Shown: positions 9,183 to 17,183 of the stretch, one piece after another
Position numbering within the stretch: position 1 is the stretch's first letter
How the letters are laid out: each line of letters begins with the position of its first letter
Assembly: GCA_024638965.1 (NCBI GenBank)
Contig: JAHEJI010000017.1
Span: 1 to 46,877, forward strand
DNA length: 46,877 nucleotides
Reading direction: 5' to 3'
From: Planctomycetaceae bacterium
GTDB taxonomy: Bacteria > Planctomycetota > Planctomycetia > Pirellulales > Pirellulaceae
Made by a program: the position numbers and the translations under genes
The notes under the pieces: generated by a model
What the model was told of the DNA's origin: nothing
What the model saw: the letters and a program-made list of their open reading frames with translations, nothing else
The model's database searches: none

Positions 9183-9371
9183 GAACAGTTTTCCAAGTGC
9201 GGAATTTATTTTGAATCAAGCTTCGCTCTGACCAGGCACCAGGTCGTCTACAATGGCAATAGATTTGGGGTCAGACAAATGTCAATTTGACGGAACAGCA
9301 AATTGATCCGAATTTAGGAATTTGGCAGCGTTCTAAGCGCAGAAATATTAAACACAGAAAACCACCCGCGC

Positions 9372-9500
9372 AAAAAAAATGAAGGGCTCCAGCTCGCCGC
9401 TACCGGAACCCTTCTAAAGTTGGCTGTCCGATTGTCGGTAAAAACCGATGCTCGGAGACCCACAGCCACTAGTGATATCGGCCAGTCGGTAGCTAAGCTT
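9372..9500 (-). ncRNA. Candidate structured small RNA with intrinsic terminator, upstream of carA
   Basis: On the minus strand the order is GCTACCG (9493-9487), a long imperfect hairpin closed by GGCTGT/ACAGCC (about 9466-9421) with inner CCGA/TCGG and TCGGT/ACCGA pairings, then a 10-bp stem GAAGGGTTCC/GGAGCCCTTC with one mismatch (9414-9381), directly followed by A and eight T (9379-9372). The last element is a classical rho-independent terminator, yet no coding gene lies upstream on that strand, so a stand-alone RNA is the simplest reading. CGGTAGC in the terminator loop can also pair with the 5' GCTACCG, enclosing the long hairpin. Boundaries are approximate and the 5' end is unknown. A weak fit to the general rod-with-bubble plan of 6S RNA exists, but it is short for that family. 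Confidence 0.5.
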
Positions 9501-9599
9501 CAAAAAACAGAAAAATAGGGCGACAGACGGTACAACACTCAAAGTCAGTTGCTAAATTAGATAGTGCAAAAGGAAAATCCACTCGAATAGGATCAATCG

Positions 9600-10832
9600 G
9601 TGATTTCAGACTCAAGTTCCACGGATGAATCTTCTCGGCCTCAAACACACAAAATTATGATGCATTCGGACGATCGGCCTGTCGCAAAACTCGCTTTAGA
9701 AGACGGCACGGTATTCGTTGGAAGATCGTTTGGCTCGACGGGTACCACGGAGGGGGAAGTTGTTTTCAACACCTCGATGACGGGATATCAGGAAATTCTG
9801 ACCGATCCGAGCTATTGTGGCCAGATTGTGGTGATGACTTATCCCGAGATAGGAAATTACGGAGTTAATGAAGAGGACGAGGAGAGCAGAAAACCTCACT
9901 TGGCCGGCTTCGTGGTGCGTAACGTCAGTCGGGTTGTAAGTAACTTCAGGTCATCGGCAACATTGGGCGAGTATCTTGATCGTAACGATATTGTCGGAAT
10001 TTCGGACATTGACACGAGGGCACTTGTTCGGCGGATAAGAAGTCTTGGAGCTCTCAAGGGAATTATATCCACCGAAGACTTGGACGATGATTCATTGGTG
10101 GCTAGAGCCAAATCCAGTCGCGGTTTGGTCGGTCGTGATTTGGTTCGGGAAGTCTTGCCGTTACAAACGATCGTTTGGGAATCCAATCTTAGCGATTGGT
10201 GGAATGTTCAGAACGGCAACCACACCGAGGTTTTCCGAGGCCCTGACGATTCGTCGCCGCACGTCGTCGCTTTGGATTTTGGAATGAAGTGGAATATCGC
10301 GAGACATCTTTTTAATCAAGGATTTCGTGTCACGATTTTGCCTGGAACCGCAACTTTCGAGGAGGTGATGGAGCTTGGACCGGATGGAGTTTTCCTTTCC
10401 AACGGGCCAGGGGATCCAGAACCATTAGGTTATGCCGTTGAAACCATTCGGCAGCTGATTGGCGAAGTTCCCTTGTTCGGTATTTGCCTCGGTCACCAGT
10501 TATTTGCATTGGCTTTGGGTGCTAAGACCTACAAGATGAAATTTGGACATCGGGGTTCCAACCAGCCGGTTCAGAACAATGAGACCGGAAAAATCGAAAT
10601 TACGTGCCAGAATCATGGTTTTGCCGTTTCCAAAGAAGGACTTCCCGAGTCTCTCGTAATAACCCATCGAAATTTGAACGACGACACGATCGCAGGGTTA
10701 AAACATGTGTCAGCTCCCGCGTTCAGTGTTCAATATCATCCAGAAGCGTCGGCTGGCCCCCACGACAGTCAATATTTGTTTGCCAAGTTCCGCAAACTCA
10801 TCGACAGTCATCGAGCGATTTCGATGAGTTGA
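9600..10832 (+). CDS. carA: Carbamoyl-phosphate synthase small (glutaminase) subunit
   Basis: CarA supplies ammonia from glutamine to the large subunit CarB for carbamoyl phosphate, used in arginine and pyrimidine synthesis. The N-terminal CPSase domain shows LALEDGTVFVGRSFG, TSMTGYQEILTDPSY and DIDTRALVRRIR. The C-terminal class-I glutamine amidotransferase domain has the nucleophile elbow GICLGHQ with Cys296 and the His380/Glu382 partners in QYHPEA, so the triad is complete. The GTG at 9600, with AGGA 9 nt upstream, gives a 410-residue product with about 25 extra residues; the ATG at 9657 or 9660 would give a normal length but has no ribosome binding site. carB is not in the window. Confidence 0.95.
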   Translation: MISDSSSTDESSRPQTHKIMMHSDDRPVAKLALEDGTVFVGRSFGSTGTTEGEVVFNTSMTGYQEILTDPSYCGQIVVMTYPEIGNYGVNEEDEESRKPHLAGFVVRNVSRVVSNFRSSATLGEYLDRNDIVGISDIDTRALVRRIRSLGALKGIISTEDLDDDSLVARAKSSRGLVGRDLVREVLPLQTIVWESNLSDWWNVQNGNHTEVFRGPDDSSPHVVALDFGMKWNIARHLFNQGFRVTILPGTATFEEVMELGPDGVFLSNGPGDPEPLGYAVETIRQLIGEVPLFGICLGHQLFALALGAKTYKMKFGHRGSNQPVQNNETGKIEITCQNHGFAVSKEGLPESLVITHRNLNDDTIAGLKHVSAPAFSVQYHPEASAGPHDSQYLFAKFRKLIDSHRAISMS

Positions 10833-11178
10833 GGGAGATGAGATTGTTTTACGAAGCTGGACAGCGCCACATTTGTCGTTTTCGTAGGCCTGCGTTGGGC
10901 TCGTCCCAGCGGTGCGACAATTGATTGGCGACCCAGTTTTACTTCAGCTCCAACGGTGCGATCCTATGTCAGCCCAGGCCAGCGGCGCCAACGGCCTGGG
11001 AAACCGAATTGCCATCACCACGTCAAGACCCAACGGGTCGTTCCTAGGCGCTGTTTAGGGCCGCCCCGTTCGGCGCTTGATGTCGTTATTCGAACAATTC
11101 CCAGGGCGATGCCCTGGGGCCGACCCTTCGAACCTACAAGTACAACGCGTCTATGTCTAAAGTAAGCACCCTTCGGCG
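10833..11178. repeat. Decayed dispersed repeat block between carA and the RND operon
   Basis: This 346-base gap is filled with GC-rich palindromes and no credible gene. Clear stems are CCCAGGCC/GGCCTGGG (10973-10980 with 10993-11000) and CCCAGGGC-gat-GCCCTGGG (11100-11118). Phrases such as CAGCCCAGGCCAGCGGC resemble motifs I associate with repeated intergenic elements of planctomycete genomes; that is recollection, not a search. The second palindrome might end RND operon transcripts, but it has no T-run. Confidence 0.5.
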
Positions 11179-14100
11179 TTAGCCGGTGGCTGGCCCCAGA
11201 TTATCCCTGTTCACGACCATTTCCTGTTGTGGCCGAGTTGGAGTCGCGGGAGCCCGTGGTGGAGGTTCCAACTCCCGAAGCTGGCCGCCACGTTCGTCGT
11301 CGTCATCATCGATAAGAGAGACATTCCACCAGTCGAGGATATCGCCATAGATATGGTAGAAAACCGGTACCAAGATCAAAATCAAGATCGTCCCCGTTGC
11401 CAAGCCAAAAATCAGACTGGCAGCCATCGGAATCAAAACTTGTGCTTGCAGGCTGGTTTCCAACAACATTGGGGTTAAGCCTGCAATGGTCGTCATCGAC
11501 GTCAACATGATGGGCCGGAAGCGACGCAACCCTGCCGAAATCAACGCGTCACGTAAAGGCATACCATCTCGAACGCGTCGATTGATAAAATCGACCAGGA
11601 CAATCGAATCGTTAACGACAACGCCCGTCAACGCAATCAGTCCAAAAAAGCTGAACAGCGTCAAATTCATTTGCAGCATCGCGTGGCCAAGAATCGCTCC
11701 GAGCCAACCAAAGGGTATGATGGCCAAAATGATCATCGGCTGAACATAGGAGCGAAACTCAAGCGTCAACACGATAAACATGCAAAGCAATGCGATCCCA
11801 AAGCCAATGAACATGCTGATTACCGATTCCATCGTTTGAGCTTGTTCGCCTTCCCAGTCGACGGAGAGATTTGCGTTATATTCTTCTTTAAAGTGCGCCA
11901 AAATATCGGGCAAAACGGTCTTTTGCATTTCTTGAATGATTTTTACAGCGTCACCCTGCTCTGGATCGACATCGGCCGTAACGGTGATAGATCGCCGTTG
12001 ATTCAACCGATTGATTTCAGAGGGTGAGTTCTTGTATTCGATTTCGGCGACTTCTGTGATTGGCCTTTCGTTACCTTCATTGTCACGAATTCGAATGTTT
12101 TCAAAACTCTCCATGTTGGTGCGAGCTTCACGGGGATAGCGCACCATTAGTTTGACTTCGTGACGACCGCGTTGAAGCCGCATCACTTCGTCGCCAAAAT
12201 AAACCGCTCGAATGGTTTCCGCTAGAGAAGCCTCGTCGAGTCCAAGCGTCCGACCCAACTCATTCAGACGCAACACCATTTCCTGTTTGCCTTCACGCGA
12301 ATCGTCTTCGATGTCGAAGACGCCCAATTTGGAAGCGAGGTGTTGTTTGACTGCTTCCGTTGCTTTATCGAGATATTGAACGCTATGGTCCGACGCGAGA
12401 ATTTTGAGTTCGATTGCGGTTCCACCCGGCCCCATGGATCGGGATCCAAATTTCAGGACTTCCGTGCCCGCAATCTTCGGAACTTTCTTTCGCCAGAGTT
12501 TGATCAAGCCCTGAGTCGTATACTTTCCCTCTGGATGTAGACGCTCGTCGGGCGGGATCAACTGGACTTCCACGGTCCCAACATGACTCCCGCTGGTTAC
12601 GCCGGTGGGTCCGCCGAGCGAGTTTCCGATCGAACCAACCTTTTCGTACAAATTCTTGATAACAGAGTGGCCCAAGTCCTTTTTCGCCTGTTCATCAATG
12701 TCTTCAATCGCTTTCTTCAATTGTGCGGTTGCATCGGTTGCGAAGCCGGCGGCCGAACCGTTTGGAAACGCAATCGTCGCGCTAATTTCGCGACCGTCGA
12801 TTTTCGGAAAAAACGAAAGTGGCGTGATGCCGGCCAAAACCGTCCCGATTGCGATCATGAACCCGGCAAGACTAATTGAAAGTGTGATTCGTTTGTTGTG
12901 CAACGACCAGAACAAAACAGGGCGGTAAAGGTTTTCCACGACCCAGTCCATCGCCCCTGTTGCAATTTTATTCAAAAACGTAAATACAACGATCAAAGGC
13001 TTGAAGACGTACAAGACACGTCCAACGGCCCGCATGAACAAGTTGTTTTCATGTGCCAAATGACAAGGCAAAATGAAAGTGCTCTCGATCAATGAAATGG
13101 CCAGCATTGCGATTACCGCAACAGGCATGACTTCAATGAACTTGCCCATGACACCAGTGACAAACATCAACGGCATAAAGGCAATAATGGTTGTCACGAC
13201 CGAAGCGCAAACACTCGGAAGAACTTCAGTGGTGCCTACTACCGCGGCTTCGACAAAATTCAGCCCCTCCTGCCGTTTGGCGTAAATGTTTTCGCCAATC
13301 ACGATCGCATCGTCCACCACGATTCCCAACGCCATCAAGAACGCAAACATCGTCAACATGTTGAGTGTCGCGCCCGACACTAACAAAACAAACCCGGCTC
13401 CCAAAATGGCCACCGGAATTCCCATTGCCACCCAAAACGCCAGTCTCAATTCCATGAAAAGAGCCAGCACGATAAACACAAAGATCAGACCTTGCAGACC
13501 ATTCCGAGTCAGCAATTCCATGCGATCGCGAACGTCTCTCGAAATATCGCCCCATGTATCAAGCGTGTAGCCCGTCGGCACTTGTTTTGCTGCCACATAG
13601 TCTTTGACCGTTTCGACAATTGTAAACAGGTCTTCGTCGTTGGTTTTTGAGACTTGGACGACGAGCCCGGGACGACCATTGACCAGATTGATCGACGTCG
13701 TTTCTGCAAAGCCATCGACAACGCGGCCGATATCGCCGATGGTGACGATGTCGCCATTGGGTCTGGTTAAGATCGGAAGTTTTTCGATTTCGGTCCCAAT
13801 TTCGCGTTTGTTGTTGCCCCGTAACAGCAGTTCCTGGCCCGCAGTTTCCATCTTTCCGCCAGGGACTTCGATGTTGTGTTGACGGATTGTCTGGGAAAAC
13901 CCTCGCAAACTGAGTCCAAATTCTCTTAGCGCGTCTTCGGGCACCTCGACGGTAATTTCGTAAGGCTGTTCACCGCGAATATCAGCGCCGGAAATAGCGT
14001 TCCCTTTCGGCTGAAACATTTTTGCACAGACGCGTCGCAGGAGACTCTTGGGAGGTACCGCCTTGAGTTCCAGCAACTCCGAGCGGACCTCTTCGGCAAG

Positions 14101-14586
14101 CAATCGAAGCTCTTTTTCTTGTTCCAGGCGATTGTTTTCATCGATTGGCGGACCCAGAATCCCCACGGAGATGGCTGGCGCGCGAAACACAATTTGGCGA
14201 ACTTCTGGATCTTCCGCCCTGGGCGGGAAAGACGCAATCTGCTGGGTTGCCGATCTAACCTCGTTGAGAACTTTTTGAACGTCCCGAACGTTGCTGTTCA
14301 ACTCCAAAATCAGATAGCCAAAATTTTCCTGGGCCACAGACGTCATTTTCTTGACGCCGTCGATTCCTTTACAGGCGGCTTCGACTTTCTGGCAAATCCC
14401 CTTTTCAGTCTCCTCTGGCGTCGCACCCGGGAATGGGACTGAGACGAGCAATATTTCCAGACTGAAATTTGGGAAAACTTCGCGCCGCATCACAATCATG
14501 CTGACCGTACCGATCAACAATGAGGCAACGAGCAACGTGTTCATGGCGGGCGAATTTCTGATCGCCCAGCGGATTACCGATTTCAT
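11179..14586 (-). CDS. RND-family efflux transporter permease (AcrB/MexF-like)
   Basis: Inner-membrane proton-driven pump, 1135 residues, expected to work as a trimer with the adaptor encoded just upstream. The N-terminal helix (about residues 12-33) is followed by a periplasmic region, the TM2-TM6 block with GIVVDDAIVIGEN (Asp425/Asp426, the proton-relay pair), a second periplasmic domain, and the TM10 motif GVVVNDSIVLVDFINRR. The C-terminal tail is acidic then Pro-rich. The ATG at 14586 is chosen over an upstream in-frame start at 14757 because family homology starts at MKSVIRWAIRN and the longer form would overlap the adaptor gene; it begins 10 bases after the adaptor stop. Substrate unknown. 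No outer membrane factor gene is adjacent. Confidence 0.93.
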   Translation of the reverse strand: MKSVIRWAIRNSPAMNTLLVASLLIGTVSMIVMRREVFPNFSLEILLVSVPFPGATPEETEKGICQKVEAACKGIDGVKKMTSVAQENFGYLILELNSNVRDVQKVLNEVRSATQQIASFPPRAEDPEVRQIVFRAPAISVGILGPPIDENNRLEQEKELRLLAEEVRSELLELKAVPPKSLLRRVCAKMFQPKGNAISGADIRGEQPYEITVEVPEDALREFGLSLRGFSQTIRQHNIEVPGGKMETAGQELLLRGNNKREIGTEIEKLPILTRPNGDIVTIGDIGRVVDGFAETTSINLVNGRPGLVVQVSKTNDEDLFTIVETVKDYVAAKQVPTGYTLDTWGDISRDVRDRMELLTRNGLQGLIFVFIVLALFMELRLAFWVAMGIPVAILGAGFVLLVSGATLNMLTMFAFLMALGIVVDDAIVIGENIYAKRQEGLNFVEAAVVGTTEVLPSVCASVVTTIIAFMPLMFVTGVMGKFIEVMPVAVIAMLAISLIESTFILPCHLAHENNLFMRAVGRVLYVFKPLIVVFTFLNKIATGAMDWVVENLYRPVLFWSLHNKRITLSISLAGFMIAIGTVLAGITPLSFFPKIDGREISATIAFPNGSAAGFATDATAQLKKAIEDIDEQAKKDLGHSVIKNLYEKVGSIGNSLGGPTGVTSGSHVGTVEVQLIPPDERLHPEGKYTTQGLIKLWRKKVPKIAGTEVLKFGSRSMGPGGTAIELKILASDHSVQYLDKATEAVKQHLASKLGVFDIEDDSREGKQEMVLRLNELGRTLGLDEASLAETIRAVYFGDEVMRLQRGRHEVKLMVRYPREARTNMESFENIRIRDNEGNERPITEVAEIEYKNSPSEINRLNQRRSITVTADVDPEQGDAVKIIQEMQKTVLPDILAHFKEEYNANLSVDWEGEQAQTMESVISMFIGFGIALLCMFIVLTLEFRSYVQPMIILAIIPFGWLGAILGHAMLQMNLTLFSFFGLIALTGVVVNDSIVLVDFINRRVRDGMPLRDALISAGLRRFRPIMLTSMTTIAGLTPMLLETSLQAQVLIPMAASLIFGLATGTILILILVPVFYHIYGDILDWWNVSLIDDDDDERGGQLRELEPPPRAPATPTRPQQEMVVNRDNLGPATG

Positions 14587-14596
14587 GATGGTTCTA

Positions 14597-16075
14597 TTAC
14601 GAAGTTGGGTCGGATGAAGCGTCAGCTGTTGTTTCTGCGGACGCATCTGTTTTTTCGACGACAGGTGTCGTCTCGGTGCCAAGCTCTTCTCCTTTAAGAA
14701 GAACCGGCGCATTTTCAGTTGGCTGAGGGATTGGCGACACCACAATTTGATCGCCAACTTTCAATTCGGAGTTCTCGGCCGAGATCACCACAAACGGAGC
14801 GATTTCCTCATCGAGTGTATTCTTCGTCCGGTCGACAATCTCAATCTCGACTCGGTGTAGTTTGTGCTCGTTCACCACCCAAATAAAATTACCTGGACGA
14901 ACGCCCTTTTCCGGAAATGTCAGAAACTGTTTGTCGGGAGCACTCGTCGATGTCTGAACTTCCATTCTGCATTTCACATACATGCCCCGAACCAACGCAC
15001 GCTTACCTTCCGGGGTATCAATTACGGGTTGCTCAATTACGATTCGACAAGGGATTGACTTGGTCAGCTCATCCCGGCCAATGCCATCGAATCTCTCCAG
15101 AACGCCTTGCCAGACAACGTCGGGTTCTCCACTTTCGTAGATGGACACCGCCGTTTTCGGCAGCCGATATACGGAACGGCCGTTAGGGTCGTCGGTTTCC
15201 AGATCCAGCGTGGACCCGGTCGAATGATTGCGAATCCAATCCAGATCGGTCGCAGTCAAATTGCAAATGACCTCGGCGTGATTGGTGTCTTCAAACAGGA
15301 TCAGCTGCGTCCCTTTGGAAACGTAATCACCTTGCTCAACCATTTCCCGAACAATGACTCCGTCATCAGGTGCATAGATCACGGTTCGCTTCAAATTAAG
15401 TTGAGACTTGCTCAGTTGGCTCTGTGATAGTTCAAGCGAAGCCTCCAAACGTGCCTTGCGCGCTTTGAGCATTTCGAGTGTGTTCTGGCGAGTCGTCAGC
15501 TGAGTTTTGGATGTCAGCAGATTTCGTTCCGCCAGATCAACTTCCGAATCCGAAAGGACCCCCTTGAGCCGTTTGTTACGTTCGAAATCCCTAAATTGAA
15601 GTTGATAATCGGTTTCTGCGAGTTCGATATTGCGTTCCGCACCGCGGATTTCTTCGAGCACTTCATCCAACATCTTTTGCGACTCTTTCACATCCGCCTT
15701 GATCGTCAGGAGTTCCAGCTCGTATTCCTCCGGATCAATTTCCAGCAGCGGAGTATCTTTGGTGACGAAAACACCAGCTTGGCAAACATCGTATTTTTTC
15801 TTGATTCGTCCTCCGACTTCAGCGGCCATTCTGATTTCGCGAAAAGGCACAACGCTGCCGGACACCACCATATCCAATTGACCTGAATAGGGCTGCATTT
15901 CAAATGTAGTGACGAGCGGAATGAGAGCGTTCGAGTCGACATCTTCAGGCGGCTTGGCAAGACTCTTGAGGCCATACATCGCCGCAACTCCCAACGCAAT
16001 AATGACCGTGGAGATCGCGTATTTGTAAATTTCTTTTCCTACCGTGGAACGTTGAACATTTGCGGTTTGTGCCAT
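14597..16075 (-). CDS. RND efflux membrane fusion protein (HlyD/AcrA-like adaptor)
   Basis: Periplasmic adaptor linking the RND pump to an outer membrane channel, 492 residues. One N-terminal membrane anchor (about residues 18-37) is followed by the first half of the lipoyl-like domain, a long alpha-helical hairpin rich in Glu, Leu, Arg and Gln (about residues 120-220), the second lipoyl half (VIYAPDDGVIVREMVEQGDYV), a beta-barrel domain and a Ser/Thr/Glu-rich tail. It follows tetR by 68 bases and precedes the pump by 10, so the three form one operon. Confidence 0.9.
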   Translation of the reverse strand: MAQTANVQRSTVGKEIYKYAISTVIIALGVAAMYGLKSLAKPPEDVDSNALIPLVTTFEMQPYSGQLDMVVSGSVVPFREIRMAAEVGGRIKKKYDVCQAGVFVTKDTPLLEIDPEEYELELLTIKADVKESQKMLDEVLEEIRGAERNIELAETDYQLQFRDFERNKRLKGVLSDSEVDLAERNLLTSKTQLTTRQNTLEMLKARKARLEASLELSQSQLSKSQLNLKRTVIYAPDDGVIVREMVEQGDYVSKGTQLILFEDTNHAEVICNLTATDLDWIRNHSTGSTLDLETDDPNGRSVYRLPKTAVSIYESGEPDVVWQGVLERFDGIGRDELTKSIPCRIVIEQPVIDTPEGKRALVRGMYVKCRMEVQTSTSAPDKQFLTFPEKGVRPGNFIWVVNEHKLHRVEIEIVDRTKNTLDEEIAPFVVISAENSELKVGDQIVVSPIPQPTENAPVLLKGEELGTETTPVVEKTDASAETTADASSDPTS

Positions 16076-16143
16076 TATTGTTTCCGAATTTGCGATTCGT
16101 CTTATTCGTTAATTACTGGAAAAATTGGGTCGTTTTTCAAAAA

Positions 16144-16782
16144 TTAGTCGATTGCGGTCGAATGTTCTGCCCTCAGGGAGTTGATCGCGGCAAGTGAGAA
16201 TTGGGAGATGTGATCAGAAAGTTGTGACCGCGTGAAATTCGGTAATTCCTCGTCGCTTACCATCATCGCTGTCAATTCAGCCGTAAAACGATAATAAAGA
16301 CACTGGCCGAAAATGCTGAATCCGATCTGGGTTCGTTTGTAGTCTGGTAATCGACCGCCAACAATTTCGTCAATGATCGACAGCAGCAGATCAAAAAACG
16401 GCCGAAAGTATTCCTTGATCAGCGTCCTACTGGCCTCCGTGGGGTTCAGAACTTCGCGCACCAACAATCGCACCTGCCACGGTTCTGTCTCCATCGCGAC
16501 CAGTCGTGTCAAAACAAGTTCAACAAAGTTGTGAAGCTTCTCTTCCGACGGTGTGTTCTCGTCCCAGTTAGGCTGAGGAACCTGTTGAACACGCATCTCG
16601 CGAGCCATGATCACAGTTTCGTTGTAAAGTTTTTGCTTGTCACCAAAGTAGTAGTTAATGCTGGCGACATTCACCTGCGCTTGATCGCAAATTTCGCGAA
16701 CTGTCGCGCTACGAAATCCCTTGCTGGCGAAAATAGGTCCCGCTGCCAAGAGGATTCGAGTTCGGGTGTCAGGGTCGTTCAT
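16144..16782 (-). CDS. TetR/AcrR-family transcriptional repressor (CecR-like)
   Basis: Dimeric DNA-binding regulator of 212 residues. The N-terminal TetR helix-turn-helix is clear: TRTRILLAAGPIFASKGFR, then VREICDQAQVNVASINYYF with the typical YYxF end and GDKQKLY. The C-terminal part, with WQVRLLVREVLNPTEASR, resembles the CecR/DUF1956 ligand domain. It is the first gene of the operon with the adaptor and RND pump, which it probably represses until an effector binds. A 20-bp perfect palindrome of TetR-operator type lies inside a promoter 240 bases upstream on the same strand, supporting autoregulation. Ligand unknown. Confidence 0.9.
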   Translation of the reverse strand: MNDPDTRTRILLAAGPIFASKGFRSATVREICDQAQVNVASINYYFGDKQKLYNETVIMAREMRVQQVPQPNWDENTPSEEKLHNFVELVLTRLVAMETEPWQVRLLVREVLNPTEASRTLIKEYFRPFFDLLLSIIDEIVGGRLPDYKRTQIGFSIFGQCLYYRFTAELTAMMVSDEELPNFTRSQLSDHISQFSLAAINSLRAEHSTAID

Positions 16783-16929
16783 TTCTGAGCGAAAAATATT
16801 GTCGTCTGATTACGATTCCGGCGAACTTTCCAGTAAATTTCGAGTCCACCGACTTGGATTCGTAAAAACGGGGGTTTTGGATGGGCGATCTGAGAAGTAG
16901 TCGATTGTCAGACCTGAATTGAGTGGTTC

Positions 16930-16973
16930 GTAATCCCGGCTTTAGCCGGAACTCCGGCTAAAGGCGGGACTAC
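16930..16973. repeat. Dispersed GTAATCCCGGCTTTAGCCGGA hairpin in the tetR leader
   Basis: Arms of 21 bases (16930-16950 and 16953-16973) match at 19 positions with a 2-base centre. No T-run follows on either strand. It lies between the predicted tetR promoter and the tetR start codon, so it would be in the 5' leader of the efflux operon mRNA. It looks like a mobile or dispersed repeat unit. Confidence 0.7.
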
Positions 16974-17021
16974 AAACATTGTCGTTTCGGCATTGTCGAC
17001 TAAAATTCCTTCGGTAAAACA

Positions 17022-17049
17022 ATTGTATTAAACACTTGTTTAATATCAA
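17022..17049 (-). promoter_or_regulatory. tetR-efflux operon promoter overlapped by a 20-bp operator
   Basis: On the minus strand TTGATA (17049-17044) and TACAAT (17027-17022) are spaced by 16 bases, a strong sigma-70-type promoter. The spacer is almost exactly the palindrome TATTAAACACTTGTTTAATA (17026-17045), with perfect 9-base arms around a 2-base centre. A TetR dimer bound there would block RNA polymerase directly. Transcription would start near 17015, leaving a leader of about 230 nt before tetR. The site could also affect the divergent HD gene. Confidence 0.75.
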
Positions 17050-17183
17050 CGTTCCTTCACGTAAACCCAAATAGCTGCACATTTTGCAATAATTGCCATA
17101 ATCTGTGAGAACAGCCACTGTAATTGGTATTATTGCAGTTTGAAATCGTTTCTTTTGCATGGCGACACCTAGATCGCCTTCCG

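Noticed and set aside
9090..9290. Frame of 66 residues between SPFH and carA
   Set aside because: It overlaps the long GGGAGGGCGA inverted repeat and lacks coding features.
9421..9500. Cobalamin riboswitch because of the GCCACT string upstream of carA
   Set aside because: The remaining conserved B12-box elements and a fitting target gene are missing.
10956..11165. Small frame of 69 residues after carA
   Set aside because: It lies in the GC-rich palindromic repeat block and shows no ribosome binding site or homology.
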